Of a stretch of 64,000 nt of DNA, positions 1-9,164 are shown piece by piece. Made by a program: the position numbers and the translations under genes. The notes beneath the pieces are model-generated. The model searched no databases and was not told the origin of the DNA. It was given only the letters and a program-made list of their open reading frames with translations. The stretch comes from Nothopassalora personata (taxonomy: Eukaryota > Ascomycota > Dothideomycetes > Mycosphaerellales > Mycosphaerellaceae), in assembly GCA_033816765.1 (NCBI GenBank), contig CM066288.1, positions 2,976,001-3,040,000 of the forward strand, given 5' to 3'. Positions within the stretch are counted from its first letter, which is position 1. Each line of letters opens with the position of its first letter.

Positions 1-473
1 GCGGTCTGTACAGCGACCGTGCGTGCAGTGCGTCTCTTTCGGCGGCGGCGGACTTTACTTGCCTTCCACTTTTTGGCATCCTCAAACCATGATTGCCATT
101 GCCTGTTGGGTGGATCTTCAAGTTCTTGCTCAAGCAGGCGAAGTTGATCATAATCGGACTCATTGAGGTAGCGCCAAGCATCGTGGAGGAATTGCATCTG
201 CAGACGCTCCTTCTCCGCACCCTTGGTCGCTCTGAAGACTTTGATATCGAAGTGCGGCAGCCAAACGACCTCTCCTAACATTGGCTCGCGCCTGGTAGGA
301 CCTCCGGTGGACAGCTTGAAGAGGCCAATCTCAACGGTGCCGTCCTCATCCACCTCGGCCTCTGCAACAGGCTGATACCAGACTTTAGTCCAGTCGCAAC
401 CGCGATAGCCCACGTGCAGACGGCCAAAAAGCGCATTCTTTTTCTTGTCGAACAAGATGGCGGAGTGTGCCAT
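1..473 (-). CDS. Hypothetical protein, 3' end cut by window edge
   Basis: The frame is open for 157 codons from an ATG at 473-471 to the window edge, so it has no stop here. The protein starts MAHSAILFDKKKNALFG. It continues with a region rich in W, Y and acidic residues (motifs GCDWTKVWYQP and WLPHFDIKVFRA), then an acidic/Gln-rich helix (about residues 88-130) and a strongly basic stretch (KVRRRRKRR, about residues 142-150). I recognise no family. The basic cluster could be a nuclear localisation signal, which is inference only. The long uninterrupted frame, ordinary codon use and a natural ATG make it a real gene. The function is unknown and the C-terminus lies outside the window. Confidence 0.7.
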   Translation of the reverse strand, partial: MAHSAILFDKKKNALFGRLHVGYRGCDWTKVWYQPVAEAEVDEDGTVEIGLFKLSTGGPTRREPMLGEVVWLPHFDIKVFRATKGAEKERLQMQFLHDAWRYLNESDYDQLRLLEQELEDPPNRQWQSWFEDAKKWKASKVRRRRKRRTARTVAVQT

Positions 474-838
474 AGTGAGAAGATGAAGGGTGTGGGAATA
501 TTTGTGTGTACGTCAGACTTCTGCAGCAGTGTCAGTAATATGATTTGCCGTGCCTAGCAGCAACTTTACATGGTTGTCGGTGATGCTTCAAGGCACATGA
601 GCCAGCGTTGTCTATTCTTGTAGGCTGTGGAGGTGCATGAGGTGTTATGCAAGTACGTACAAGGTGATGGTAGGTGGTAGTTGGAAGAGAGGCTGGATGT
701 GGTGGTGTCGTTGACAGAGAGAAGTAGAGATGGGAATAGTGCTTATATGCCAGCGTTTGTTGCTAGCTTGTGATAGCTCTACAACTTCGCAGCTTGACGT
801 GAGGCCGCAGCTGAGATCAGTAGGAGCACGTGAAAGTT
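474..838. other. Intergenic, 365 bp
   Basis: This stretch lies between the start of the partial gene and the stop of the FAD monooxygenase, both on the minus strand. It should hold the promoter of the former and the 3' end of the latter. I see no repeat or other gene in it. Confidence 0.6.
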
Positions 839-2202
839 TCACAGCCTGGCGCTCTGGAATGAAGCCACAACTGAGGGATAAGTATTGTAAGCATGTGCTT
901 CAGCATCGTGGCCAAGAATATCAGGATCACGCGCGATCTTAACCGAGTCGGGATTTTTCTTCAGGCTGTCGAAATCGGCCTAGCATCTATCAGCATGGTA
1001 CGGATGCGAGCGTGTGCCAACTAAATACACACCTTATGCCACCTGTCGCGTGTGCTCTCGCCAGTCTTCTGTGCTTTACAGACTCTATCATACCTGATCT
1101 TCTCGTAGGCTCTCAGTGCATCTGTCACATGCTGCTTTCCACTAAGCTGCAGGCAGACTGCTAAACACACGCCATCTTCCATAGCTTGTGAAGCTCCTTG
1201 GATGGATGTGGGTAGGAACGGGTGTGCAGCATCTCCAATCAGGGCTATACGAGCCCGTGGCGATATCCAAGTAGGCAGGGGATCACGATATACCAGTTTC
1301 CAGTCTACAAGCTTCTCAGGAGGCGTCATTCGCACCAAAGCATGGGTGATGGGGTCCCATCCTTCCAAGATACGGCATGCGTCATCGCGGTCGCCTGGCT
1401 CTGACCAGCCTTCGTCCACATCGCGTGTGTCCTTGTGGGTGAAGACCCAACTAAACTCCTTGCCGCCTTTGACTGCAGCTGCGATGAAGTGGATGTCGGG
1501 TCCTATCCAGCAGACATGAGAATCACCATGTATCACGAGGTCTTTTGTCAGGTCGTTCTTCGCGATGTCTTCACTGCTCATCCATGCCCTGTACACAGCA
1601 TAACCGCTTGGCTTGGGCTTGTCGTCGTAGCCAAGCACAAGTGCCCTGGCTTTTGATCTAACGCCGTCTGCACCCAGCACGATGTCTCCCATGACACGTT
1701 CGCCGTTGGATATGACGCCGGCCTCTTTGTCATTCTCACAGTACTCGGTGACTTGCTGTCCAAGTCGAATGTCTACACCCTGTGCAATGGCATGGTCGTA
1801 GATGATCTGGTGAATCTCTCCTCGGTGCCCATTGTACTTGTTACCCCACAGCTGATTCTCGTGACCCCAATACTGGTCGGTGATGTGCTCCCCGGTCCAC
1901 ATGCGGATCTCGAATTTGTCCGTATTGTGGCAAATGGGTTGCAATTTCTCCTTGACTCCCGGCCATCGCTCGAAGATCCTACCCGAGTTTGAGCCGAAGG
2001 AGATGATGTCTCCTAGCTGCTTCATCTCCTTGACGCTATCCAACACAACACACGAGTGCCCTTTCCGCGTGCACTCAATCGCTGCTGTAAGTCCTGCGAA
2101 CCCGGCGCCGACGATGACGACTCGTATGCCAGATGCCTCGACATTGTTGGCCTCGGCGCCGCCGTTGTTGATGGAGGACGTCTTTTCGCTGGAGAGCGCC
2201 AT
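839..2202 (-). CDS. FAD-dependent aromatic monooxygenase (salicylate hydroxylase-like)
   Basis: Predicted 436-aa flavoprotein of the PHBH/salicylate 1-hydroxylase class, which hydroxylates aromatic rings using NAD(P)H and O2. Visible motifs: dinucleotide-binding GAGFAG (GxGxxG, residues 32-37), GADGVRSKA (about 176) and FAD-ribityl motif GDAAHP (about 323-328). There are two exons. Exon 1 is 2202-1033. A 53-bp intron (1032-980) starts GTGTGT and ends CTAG. Exon 2 is 979-839 and restores the family-typical C-terminus (DILGHDAEAHAYNTYP). Reading through the intron would stop early after HKVCI. No signal peptide is seen, so it is probably cytosolic. The start ATG lies only 112 bp from a Copia element inserted upstream. 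The exact substrate cannot be told; 6-hydroxynicotinate or another phenolic acid is as likely as salicylate. Confidence 0.88.
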
Positions 2203-2309
2203 TTCTTCTCCCTCGATTGGACTGCTAACACTTTACCACCGGACCGGAATGGTAACACGTTATCAGGCTGCCCTCTGTCCCGCACGCAAAGCGCTTACCA
2301 ATAACACCA

Positions 2310-2314
2310 ACTAC
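2310..2314. repeat. Copia target-site duplication, left copy (ACTAC)
   Basis: The 5 bp directly before the left LTR (ACTAC) are repeated directly after the right LTR at 5789-5793. This marks the insertion and fixes the LTR ends. Confidence 0.85.
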
Positions 2315-2457
2315 ACTTGATGCTGGGGCCCATTCACTGGTCCCACCGGTTTTGCCGATGCACTAGTCCGCATTAGGCAGGACCCCCTTTTTTCGAGCTT
2401 ATCTCTCTCTCTCGCTTTCGTAGACCTTCTCAATACATCAATCTACTCACATTATCT
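2315..2457 (+). repeat. Copia 5' LTR (143 bp)
   Basis: It matches 5646-5788 over its full length with no difference that I can see. It begins ACTTGATG and ends ATTATCT, so it lacks the usual TG...CA ends. The ends are set by the duplication outside and by the primer-binding site inside. It has a CT-rich stretch (TCTCTCTCTCTCGC) near its 3' end. Confidence 0.88.
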
Positions 2458-2467
2458 GGTTATGAGC
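2458..2467 (+). promoter_or_regulatory. Copia primer-binding site (half-tRNA iMet type)
   Basis: GGTTATGAGC follows the LTR with no gap. It is complementary to the anticodon-loop region of initiator tRNA-Met (GCUCAUAACC). Copia-type elements are known to prime from a half-molecule of this tRNA rather than from its 3' CCA end. The match supports both the LTR boundary and the Copia assignment. Confidence 0.7.
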
Positions 2468-2649
2468 ACCCTCAGCGCTTACGACTGCGCGCATACCTTC
2501 GAACGACATTGTTGATTGTATCCTGCTGATTGCGCGTGTCCGCGACTTCATGCGACCAAACGCGACAGCAGCAAACATCTTCAGCCAAGACCCAGTGGGC
2601 AACTTGGCGAGTATCGCAGTGACACCTAGTTGGTGCTCTGCAGTGGTGG

Positions 2650-5646
2650 ATGGATACTGACGATAACGGTAACATCACAGGACTCGAGGTACCACTGGCA
2701 CAGCAGTCTGTGACCGGGGACCAGAGTCAGCAACAACAGCAAGCCGAGTCGGCTGCTGTAACCAAGAAGAAGCTTCCAGCAATAGCGACTACGAGTCGCA
2801 TCTTCAGCAACATGGTTGGTCGTAGTACCAATAGCACCCCTGGTGTCAGCAAGCTCCAGGGCAAGGACGACTATCCGAGATGGAGCGACATGCTCGAGTC
2901 AGTCCTGCGTGGCGAGCAGCTGTATGGATTTGTCGATTCAACAGCACTCAAGCCAAGACCTACAATCCGTCCGAGTGAACAGCAATACGAGCTTGACGAC
3001 CGGATTGAGGCATGGGAGGCGAAGAAGTATCAAGCTCGCGCCCTCATCATCGCCAACTGCAGTCAGTCTATCGCCGACAACTGCAAAGCCTATCAGGCTC
3101 CGGATGGACTATGGGATCATCTCAAATCAACATATGGCCAGACCGGCAAGTCCGAGGAATACTCGTTGTATCTGGACTTCGAGTCACATGCTTACAGTGG
3201 CTCCAACCTTGACAAGTATTGCCAGCAGTATCAGGCAAAGCTTGCCAATCTCAAGAACACAGAACTGGCCATATCCAAGGCCCAGGCTATGTTCCGCTTC
3301 CTGTACCAGATCGCGCCCTACTTCCCAGCATTCGCCTCATCAAAGCGCGAACAGCTGAGGCAGATGACTGGCAGGATCGAGGACAGCACCACCATCACAC
3401 TCGAGAAGGTGATTGGTGATCTGCTTGATGAGGCGGCTGCTCAGCAGAGCGAGACCGCAAACCTTGCAGCAAAGCAGACTACTCCCACCCCACCCGCCAA
3501 CCCACAGGGCAATGGCGGCAATGGCAACCGTGGTGGCGGCGGCAATCCACGTGGAGGCCGAGGTGGTCGTGGCCGTGGCAAAGGAGGCCGCGGTAACGGC
3601 AACGGTGGCAACAACCAGCAGCGTCAACAGTATGACCCATGCCATGGTTGTGGCAGTACCACTCACCAACCTGTAACTTGCTGGAACCTACATCCGGAAC
3701 TTGCACCTGCTGGATGGAAACCAAAGAACCCACCACAGCAGAACGGCAACCAGAATGGCAACCAGCAACAGCGTCAGCAGGTGAACAACACCACTGACCA
3801 CCCTCAGCAGCAGCGCGCCGGAGAGACCGCTCAATTTGCGGCTCACGGCATGAACAACCTCGAGGATCTGATGACTCCATACAACGGCAACCACAGCATG
3901 TATATGGCTGCCGAGGATGACATTCAAGACACCTCCGCACTGCTGGCAGCGAAGAGCCCAACCGACTGGGTTGTGGACTCTGGCTGCACTTCTCATATGA
4001 CTAACGAGCTGAGCAATATGATGGATTATCGGCCCTGCAATGTCCCTATTAGGACAGGCAAGGGCACCATCACTGCGACAGCCTGTGGCATTATCCAATT
4101 GGACCTGTATGGATGCGGCATCACCTACTTCTCGCAGGTGCTGTACGTGCCAGGCCTTGCAGCCAATCTGATCTCGACAGAGGCTCTCCGCCGCAAGGGT
4201 GTCTATTATCGTAACGACGACCAGATCCTCTTCACAAAGGGGAATGGTGCGCGTACGGTGGCACACTGCTACAGTCACAATGGACTGCCATTCCTCAAGC
4301 TAAAGCATTCACCGACTGCTTTGGCATCATCTAAGGTTGAGCCATCTATCGCCGCGACTGGCGACCTGTGGCACAGACGCCTTGGACACATTCACAGCCG
4401 CAAGCTAGTGCAGCTTCACAACGATCAGCGCATCATCATTGTCGGCAACGGTGACCTCAGCAAGCACCCACGCGAATGCGTACCATGTCGCATGGGACTG
4501 GGGCACAAAGTCTATAACCGCATACCTATGGTGCGACCGTCAACACCATACTACATCATCGCAGCCGATGTAGTGACAGTCCGCAACCTTGGGCTTGGCA
4601 AGGAGAGATACTTCACGCTATTCACTTGCCTCGCCAGCCTGCAGCGAACAGTGTTCTGTTCAGCGCAGAAGAATGGCGCTGCCCAGCATATCCGCACCGT
4701 TGTCCGTCATGTGAAGACAGAATACAATGCCAGCATTGTGATCTTACGCATAGATGGAGGCGGCGAGTATGGAGGCACCGCACTCACCCAGCTCTCACAA
4801 GATGAGGGCTTCACACTTCAGATCACAGCACCTCATTCATCAGAACAGAATGGCGGTGCGGAGGTCAGCAATCATATCGTGTGCGTCCAGTCACGCAAGC
4901 TACTGATTGATGCTGGCCTGCCAGTGGCACTCTGGCCAGAAGCTGTGCAGGCTTCGGTCTATCTACTCAACCTGACTCCGAGTGCAGCCCTCAAGGGACT
5001 GTCACCTCAGGAAGTCATCAACACGTGGCAAGGCAAGGGCGAAGTGAAGCCCAGCCTGTCACACCTCAAGGCATATGGATGCCGCGCCTTCGTGTACGAC
5101 CACAGTGTCGGCCGAGGTGAGAAGTTTGACTCCCGCTCATTGGAGGGCAAGCTTGTTGGATACGAGAGCCGCACCATCTACCGTGTCTATGTTGCTAAGG
5201 CGCATAGAGTGTTCCGTACCAAGGATGTTCAGTTCATTGAAGGCAAGGAGCCTATCACTGCTTTGGCCGAGGAGCCTGAAGCTGATGATGAATACATCTC
5301 TCTGGACGACATCTTCCCTGTAGAGCGCAACCACAAGGCATCGACTCAGCCAAAGCGCGCTGGAGCCGAGCGTGGTGTGGCTCCTGGGGGTGGTGATTCT
5401 GGGGGTGTAGCTACACCTAAGAACATCACTATTATCAACCGCCCTGCTGAGACACCAGTCCAGCAGGTGAATGAGGACTTGGCCCAGGAGGTAGTTGACA
5501 GCTATCAAGACACCGCTCCGGACGACTTTCCGGAGGTGCAGCCAACAACACCTCCCAAGCCATCTGTCGAGGATGATGATGAAGACGACTTTATCACACC
5601 TCCTGATAGCACCTGTTTTGCATCTAGAGCCTCGTCATGGGGGTGA
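2650..5646 (+). CDS. Copia gag-protease-integrase polyprotein, no RT/RNase H
   Basis: 998 aa from ATG 2650. The order is: gag capsid-like region (about residues 69-270), Gly/Asn/Arg-rich linker, CCHC zinc knuckle (C331, C334, H339, C344), aspartic protease motif D443-SGCTSH, integrase zinc-binding HHCC (H575, H580, C610, C613), and integrase catalytic core D640, D702, E738 (exact D,D35E spacing). An acidic/proline-rich tail then ends in a TGA whose last base is the first base of the 3' LTR. Full-length Copia polyproteins usually carry several hundred more residues of reverse transcriptase and RNase H, which are absent here. The retained parts keep their key residues, so the truncation looks like one clean internal deletion rather than decay. 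Confidence 0.9.
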   Translation: MDTDDNGNITGLEVPLAQQSVTGDQSQQQQQAESAAVTKKKLPAIATTSRIFSNMVGRSTNSTPGVSKLQGKDDYPRWSDMLESVLRGEQLYGFVDSTALKPRPTIRPSEQQYELDDRIEAWEAKKYQARALIIANCSQSIADNCKAYQAPDGLWDHLKSTYGQTGKSEEYSLYLDFESHAYSGSNLDKYCQQYQAKLANLKNTELAISKAQAMFRFLYQIAPYFPAFASSKREQLRQMTGRIEDSTTITLEKVIGDLLDEAAAQQSETANLAAKQTTPTPPANPQGNGGNGNRGGGGNPRGGRGGRGRGKGGRGNGNGGNNQQRQQYDPCHGCGSTTHQPVTCWNLHPELAPAGWKPKNPPQQNGNQNGNQQQRQQVNNTTDHPQQQRAGETAQFAAHGMNNLEDLMTPYNGNHSMYMAAEDDIQDTSALLAAKSPTDWVVDSGCTSHMTNELSNMMDYRPCNVPIRTGKGTITATACGIIQLDLYGCGITYFSQVLYVPGLAANLISTEALRRKGVYYRNDDQILFTKGNGARTVAHCYSHNGLPFLKLKHSPTALASSKVEPSIAATGDLWHRRLGHIHSRKLVQLHNDQRIIIVGNGDLSKHPRECVPCRMGLGHKVYNRIPMVRPSTPYYIIAADVVTVRNLGLGKERYFTLFTCLASLQRTVFCSAQKNGAAQHIRTVVRHVKTEYNASIVILRIDGGGEYGGTALTQLSQDEGFTLQITAPHSSEQNGGAEVSNHIVCVQSRKLLIDAGLPVALWPEAVQASVYLLNLTPSAALKGLSPQEVINTWQGKGEVKPSLSHLKAYGCRAFVYDHSVGRGEKFDSRSLEGKLVGYESRTIYRVYVAKAHRVFRTKDVQFIEGKEPITALAEEPEADDEYISLDDIFPVERNHKASTQPKRAGAERGVAPGGGDSGGVATPKNITIINRPAETPVQQVNEDLAQEVVDSYQDTAPDDFPEVQPTTPPKPSVEDDDEDDFITPPDSTCFASRASSWG

Positions 5647-5788
5647 CTTGATGCTGGGGCCCATTCACTGGTCCCACCGGTTTTGCCGATGCACTAGTCC
5701 GCATTAGGCAGGACCCCCTTTTTTCGAGCTTATCTCTCTCTCTCGCTTTCGTAGACCTTCTCAATACATCAATCTACTCACATTATCT
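5646..5788 (+). repeat. Copia 3' LTR (143 bp)
   Basis: Right-hand copy of the LTR, followed by the second ACTAC duplication at 5789-5793. Its first base completes the stop codon of the polyprotein. Confidence 0.88.
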
Positions 5789-5793
5789 ACTAC

Positions 5794-6483
5794 GCCTTCG
5801 AGCTTTATCCAAGAGCGCAAGGCTGGCACATCTCACGATTCACAGGCCGTGGACCATCGGAAAGAAGCCATGGCTACAAATACCGATAACAGAACTGCCG
5901 TCAGTCGAGCAAGGCGGGGAGTTTGAACCCTCGCGGCTGTTGCCTTTGATGCCCGAGGATGCTGCTTGTTGATCCTACGGGGGAGAACGTCGAGAGCTGG
6001 ACCTTCCCAGACAATGTGCAGATTCTCCAACACGTGGAGAAGCTTCTCTCCGCATTGGACTCGTGACTGCAAGATGATCCCAACCACTACTGCAACTACA
6101 TCCTGCACGTATGAATCAAATAAGCGAGATGACATGGAACATGTGCCTGCAAACATTCTCCGATGTCTGCAAACGAGTCGCGAGCGCGGCCTGCTACGAA
6201 TCGATGTATCGAGTACCTCACTTTCCCCTCTCGACAACGACTGCGGTGCAACCAACAGGAACAGTGTCGATCAATCCCTTTGCACCACCTTCCCTCGGTC
6301 GAAATCTCTCGTAGACCCTGTTGTGTCAGGCGCCTCTAGCCTACAGACGGCATTGCCATGGATGTCGATTGCCGCGTCAAAGATGGGTGATTTCATGTTT
6401 TCCTTGCAACCTTTCTTACGTTCCCTCTCGCCATCGCTGCAGCAGCAGCTCGTCGCAGGCTGCAGGCAATTGCTGAAGCAGAC
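5794..6483 (+). pseudogene. Degenerate coding-like stretch between Copia and MFS gene
   Basis: There is no intact gene here, but short coding-looking segments follow one another in shifting frames. One frame holds KPWLQIPITELPSVEQGG (from about 5868) and then stops at 5971. The next frame carries LVDPTGENVESWTFPDN and VQILQHVEKLLSALDS (about 5970-6062) before stops at 6064 and 6114. This looks like the decayed end of a former gene, but I cannot name the family. The segment next to 6484 must also hold the MFS promoter. It may alternatively be chance open sequence. Confidence 0.3.
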
Positions 6484-8334
6484 ATGGCGTTCGGCATCAT
6501 CGAGTGTCATCGTATGGAGATTGTGCCGGGCACGGTGAGATGTGAACACTCCTACAGCCTTAATTCAAGACTGACATGGTTAGGCGCTCCTCCGCGATCA
6601 ATCAGACATACCAGAAGAGCTCTCCTCCATACCCGCTGAGCGGCTGAAGCATGGCACTGGTCGCTTCAGTCACGTCCTGCTCGTTCCGCAACCGTCAGAC
6701 TCACCCAACGACCCGTTAAACTGGCCGATATGGAAGAAAGATTTGATTCTATTTATCGTTGGAATGAATGCTGCCGTAGTTGGAGCTTACGGTCCTATGC
6801 TGAGTCCTGGCTTCATACCAATCTCTAAGGAGCTGGGCATCACTGTCGACACAATATCGCATGCCACTGCGTGGCTCATCTTGATGCTAGGCCTGTGCGT
6901 GTTCATCTTCAATCCGCTGGCAAAGATTAATGGCAAAAGGCCTTGTTATGTCGTGGCTAGTCTGATCCTCTTCGTTGTTAGCATTTGGGTAAGTTGGGAA
7001 CCATGGTTCGTGCAGATTGTTAGCTGACTTTTACCAGGGCGCAGTAGCAGACAACTACAGCAGCTTCCTTGGCAGCAGAGTTGTCGGCGGCATTGGCATG
7101 GCACCATATGAAGTCCTTGTTCAAGCCACGATCAGTGATATCTACTTTGTCCACGAGCGCGGGACACGCATTGCGGCCTGGAATCTCTTCCTACTTTGTG
7201 GCATCGCAGGCGCCGGCTTCGTCTCCGGCTACATTATCGAAGACCTGGGCTACAAATGGACTTTCGGCATCTGCGCTATCCTCTTCGGGGTCTTTGGCCT
7301 GGGAATCCTCTTTCTCGTCCCAGAGACAGCTTACATCCGCCCCACCGTCACCGTTCGTGAACTGGAGCTTGCGAAGACTTCTGTTGCAAAAGCTGACCGT
7401 GGATCGAAAGTCTCGGAAAAAGGCGTCCACGTCGAACATCACGAAGATTCGACCACGTTTGGTGCTGGCGCCTTGACAGGTAACGGTACCTCTCCAACAG
7501 CAGCCACCGAACCCAAAATGACATATCGGAAGAGCCTGGCTTTCACCACCGGCCGCTACAGCGACGCCCCAATCTGGAAGATCTTCGCACGTCCCTTTGT
7601 CGTCTTCTTCTACCCCTGCGTGCTCTGGGGTTTCCTCGTGTACGGCACAACACTCACCTGGATCGTCGTTTTCTCCGTCGTCAACGGCGTCATCTTCGTC
7701 GCCCCACCTTACAACTTCTCTGTCTCTCAGACTGGCCTCATATCCCTATCACCTTTCATCCTCACCATCATCGGCGAAGTAGTATCAGGTCCGCTAAACG
7801 ACTACATCTGTCTCCATATGGCCAGACGCAACCAGGGTGTCTATGAGCCGGAGTTCAGATTGGTGTTGATGGTAGTGGTGGCGATTGTGGGGACTGCAGG
7901 TTTCTTTGGGTTCGGGGCCACGATACATTTCCAGACGCATTGGAGTGGGCCGGTGCTTTGTTTTGGGTTGAGTAATATGGCGCTGGCTTTTGCGAGTACG
8001 TGCGTGTTTGGGTATGTTCTGGATTGTTATCCACGGTTGGCCGAGGAGGCCTTTGTGGCGATCAATACCAGGAATCTGTTGACGTTTGGATTGGTGAGTA
8101 TTTTGCTCTCATCTGCTGCGATGTCGTGCATGGGAACCTTGCTAACGACTTGCACAGACGTACTTTGTGAATTCATGGCTTGCGAAAGATGGAGCGCTGG
8201 CTGTGTTCAATGTGCTGGGAGCTTGCTTCCTGGCAGTTTGTGCTTTGACGATTCCTCTATGGATATTTGGCAAGAAGATCAGGAGCTGGGTGGCGAGGAA
8301 TGAATTCTTGAATGACTTTATGAGGGATATCTAG
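6484..8334 (+). CDS. MFS transporter, HOL1/DHA1-like
   Basis: Predicted 562-aa plasma-membrane proton-coupled transporter of the major facilitator superfamily. Four exons: 6484-6534, 6584-6988, 7038-8093 and 8158-8334. The introns (49, 49 and 64 bp) are all phase 0, with GTGAGA/GTAAGT/GTGAGT donors and CTGAC-type branch sites. The N-terminus (MAFGIIECHRMEIVPGT then ALLRDQSD) and the SPNDPLNWPIWKKD motif before the first membrane segment are typical of fungal HOL1-like members. About 11-12 hydrophobic segments surround a central loop (about residues 270-340). The third intron removes a stretch that would otherwise frame-shift the last membrane helix and the tail NDFMRDI. The substrate is unknown. 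The divergent monooxygenase once sat about 0.8 kb away, which would fit a small catabolic or detoxification pair (inference). Confidence 0.88.
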
Positions 8335-9164
8335 TCAGTAGAAGAATCGTATGCAGTTTGTGCTTGCTCTGACAGGCCGCTCGGACTTGACGAACGTTTT
8401 GTATGAGCCTCGAGATGCTTTCCTGCCACAGTGATAGATACTATCGTATGTGTTACTTCGCATGTGGAAGAGGTTATCGAGGATATTCTCGCAAGGCCAA
8501 CCATCAGCAGCCGGCCTCCACTCCGGCTCCGTGCAGGGGATTTGCGCTGTCAGCTCAAAAAGGTACAGCTTCCTGCGCGACGATTCACACATACAGCATT
8601 CATTATTGTACATGAGGACACGCATATTGCAAGGACTTCTTCTTGCTTGAGGTACATCTCGCCGCCACATTGGCTCCCACACGCCTTCCCGCACAGCGCT
8701 TTACGAGCATTACGACTCCACGATTACACGGCATATCCCGAATCGTCTCCCACAGACACGCGAGCCGTCCTCACCCACGCGATTTCCACGCCACTCCCAT
8801 ATCAAATAAGGGCATATTATCTTATCTTACGAATCTTCTGTCGGGACACCAATCCCAGAAACAAGCTGAAGATTCCGAAGTAAAGCAGCAATCAGCACCG
8901 AAAGAGCCAAAGCGAGTGACTGCAGAATTCGAGCCTACAGTTCGCCAAAAGTATCACCACGACACTCCGACCTTCTCGTGGCGTCGGAGGCTTCAGATCG
9001 GTGGAACAACAAGACTACAGCATGAAGGGGCAGACGACGTTCATACCAAGATCAACACTCTTGGTCAGGTAGTCTTCTATGAGAAACATAAAGCGAGTCT
9101 GCATCCACGTTTCCCACCCTTCTTCACGGAATACGTCAAACCTACCTACCGGTCCTCGTTCAAG
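8335..9164 (+). other. Intergenic plus open N-terminal extension of tRNase Z
   Basis: The first ~280 bp show no gene. From 8616 to 9164 the tRNase Z frame is open without any ATG. The conceptual residues from about 8690 are Arg/His/Ser-rich and look like a mitochondrial presequence (for example FHATPISNKGILSYLTNLL). An upstream exon is therefore likely, but I could not find one with a clean ATG and phase. A pyrimidine-rich AG at 8695-8696 is a possible acceptor. Confidence 0.5.

Larger units (their letters stand above)
2315..5788 (+). mobile_element. Ty1/Copia LTR retrotransposon lacking reverse transcriptase
   Basis: A 3,474-bp element bounded by two 143-bp LTRs (2315-2457 and 5646-5788) that I find identical by eye, flanked by a 5-bp duplication (ACTAC). 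A primer-binding site abuts the left LTR, and a short G-rich tract (GGGGGTG) abuts the right LTR. Inside is one intact 998-codon ORF for gag, protease and integrase. A Copia element should continue with reverse transcriptase and RNase H after integrase, but here the ORF meets the 3' LTR. Identical LTRs and an intact ORF point to recent transposition, so it is probably a non-autonomous copy using enzyme from a relative. It sits between the monooxygenase and MFS genes. Confidence 0.9.

Noticed and set aside
1880..2320. 146-codon plus-strand ORF running into the Copia LTR
   Set aside because: Antisense to the monooxygenase N-terminus and continuing only into intergenic sequence.
3479..4278. Long minus-strand ORFs inside the Copia polyprotein
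   Set aside because: Shadows of the plus-strand gag/protease region. They have no motifs and, unlike the Gypsy-type antisense ORF, overlap the sense gene completely.
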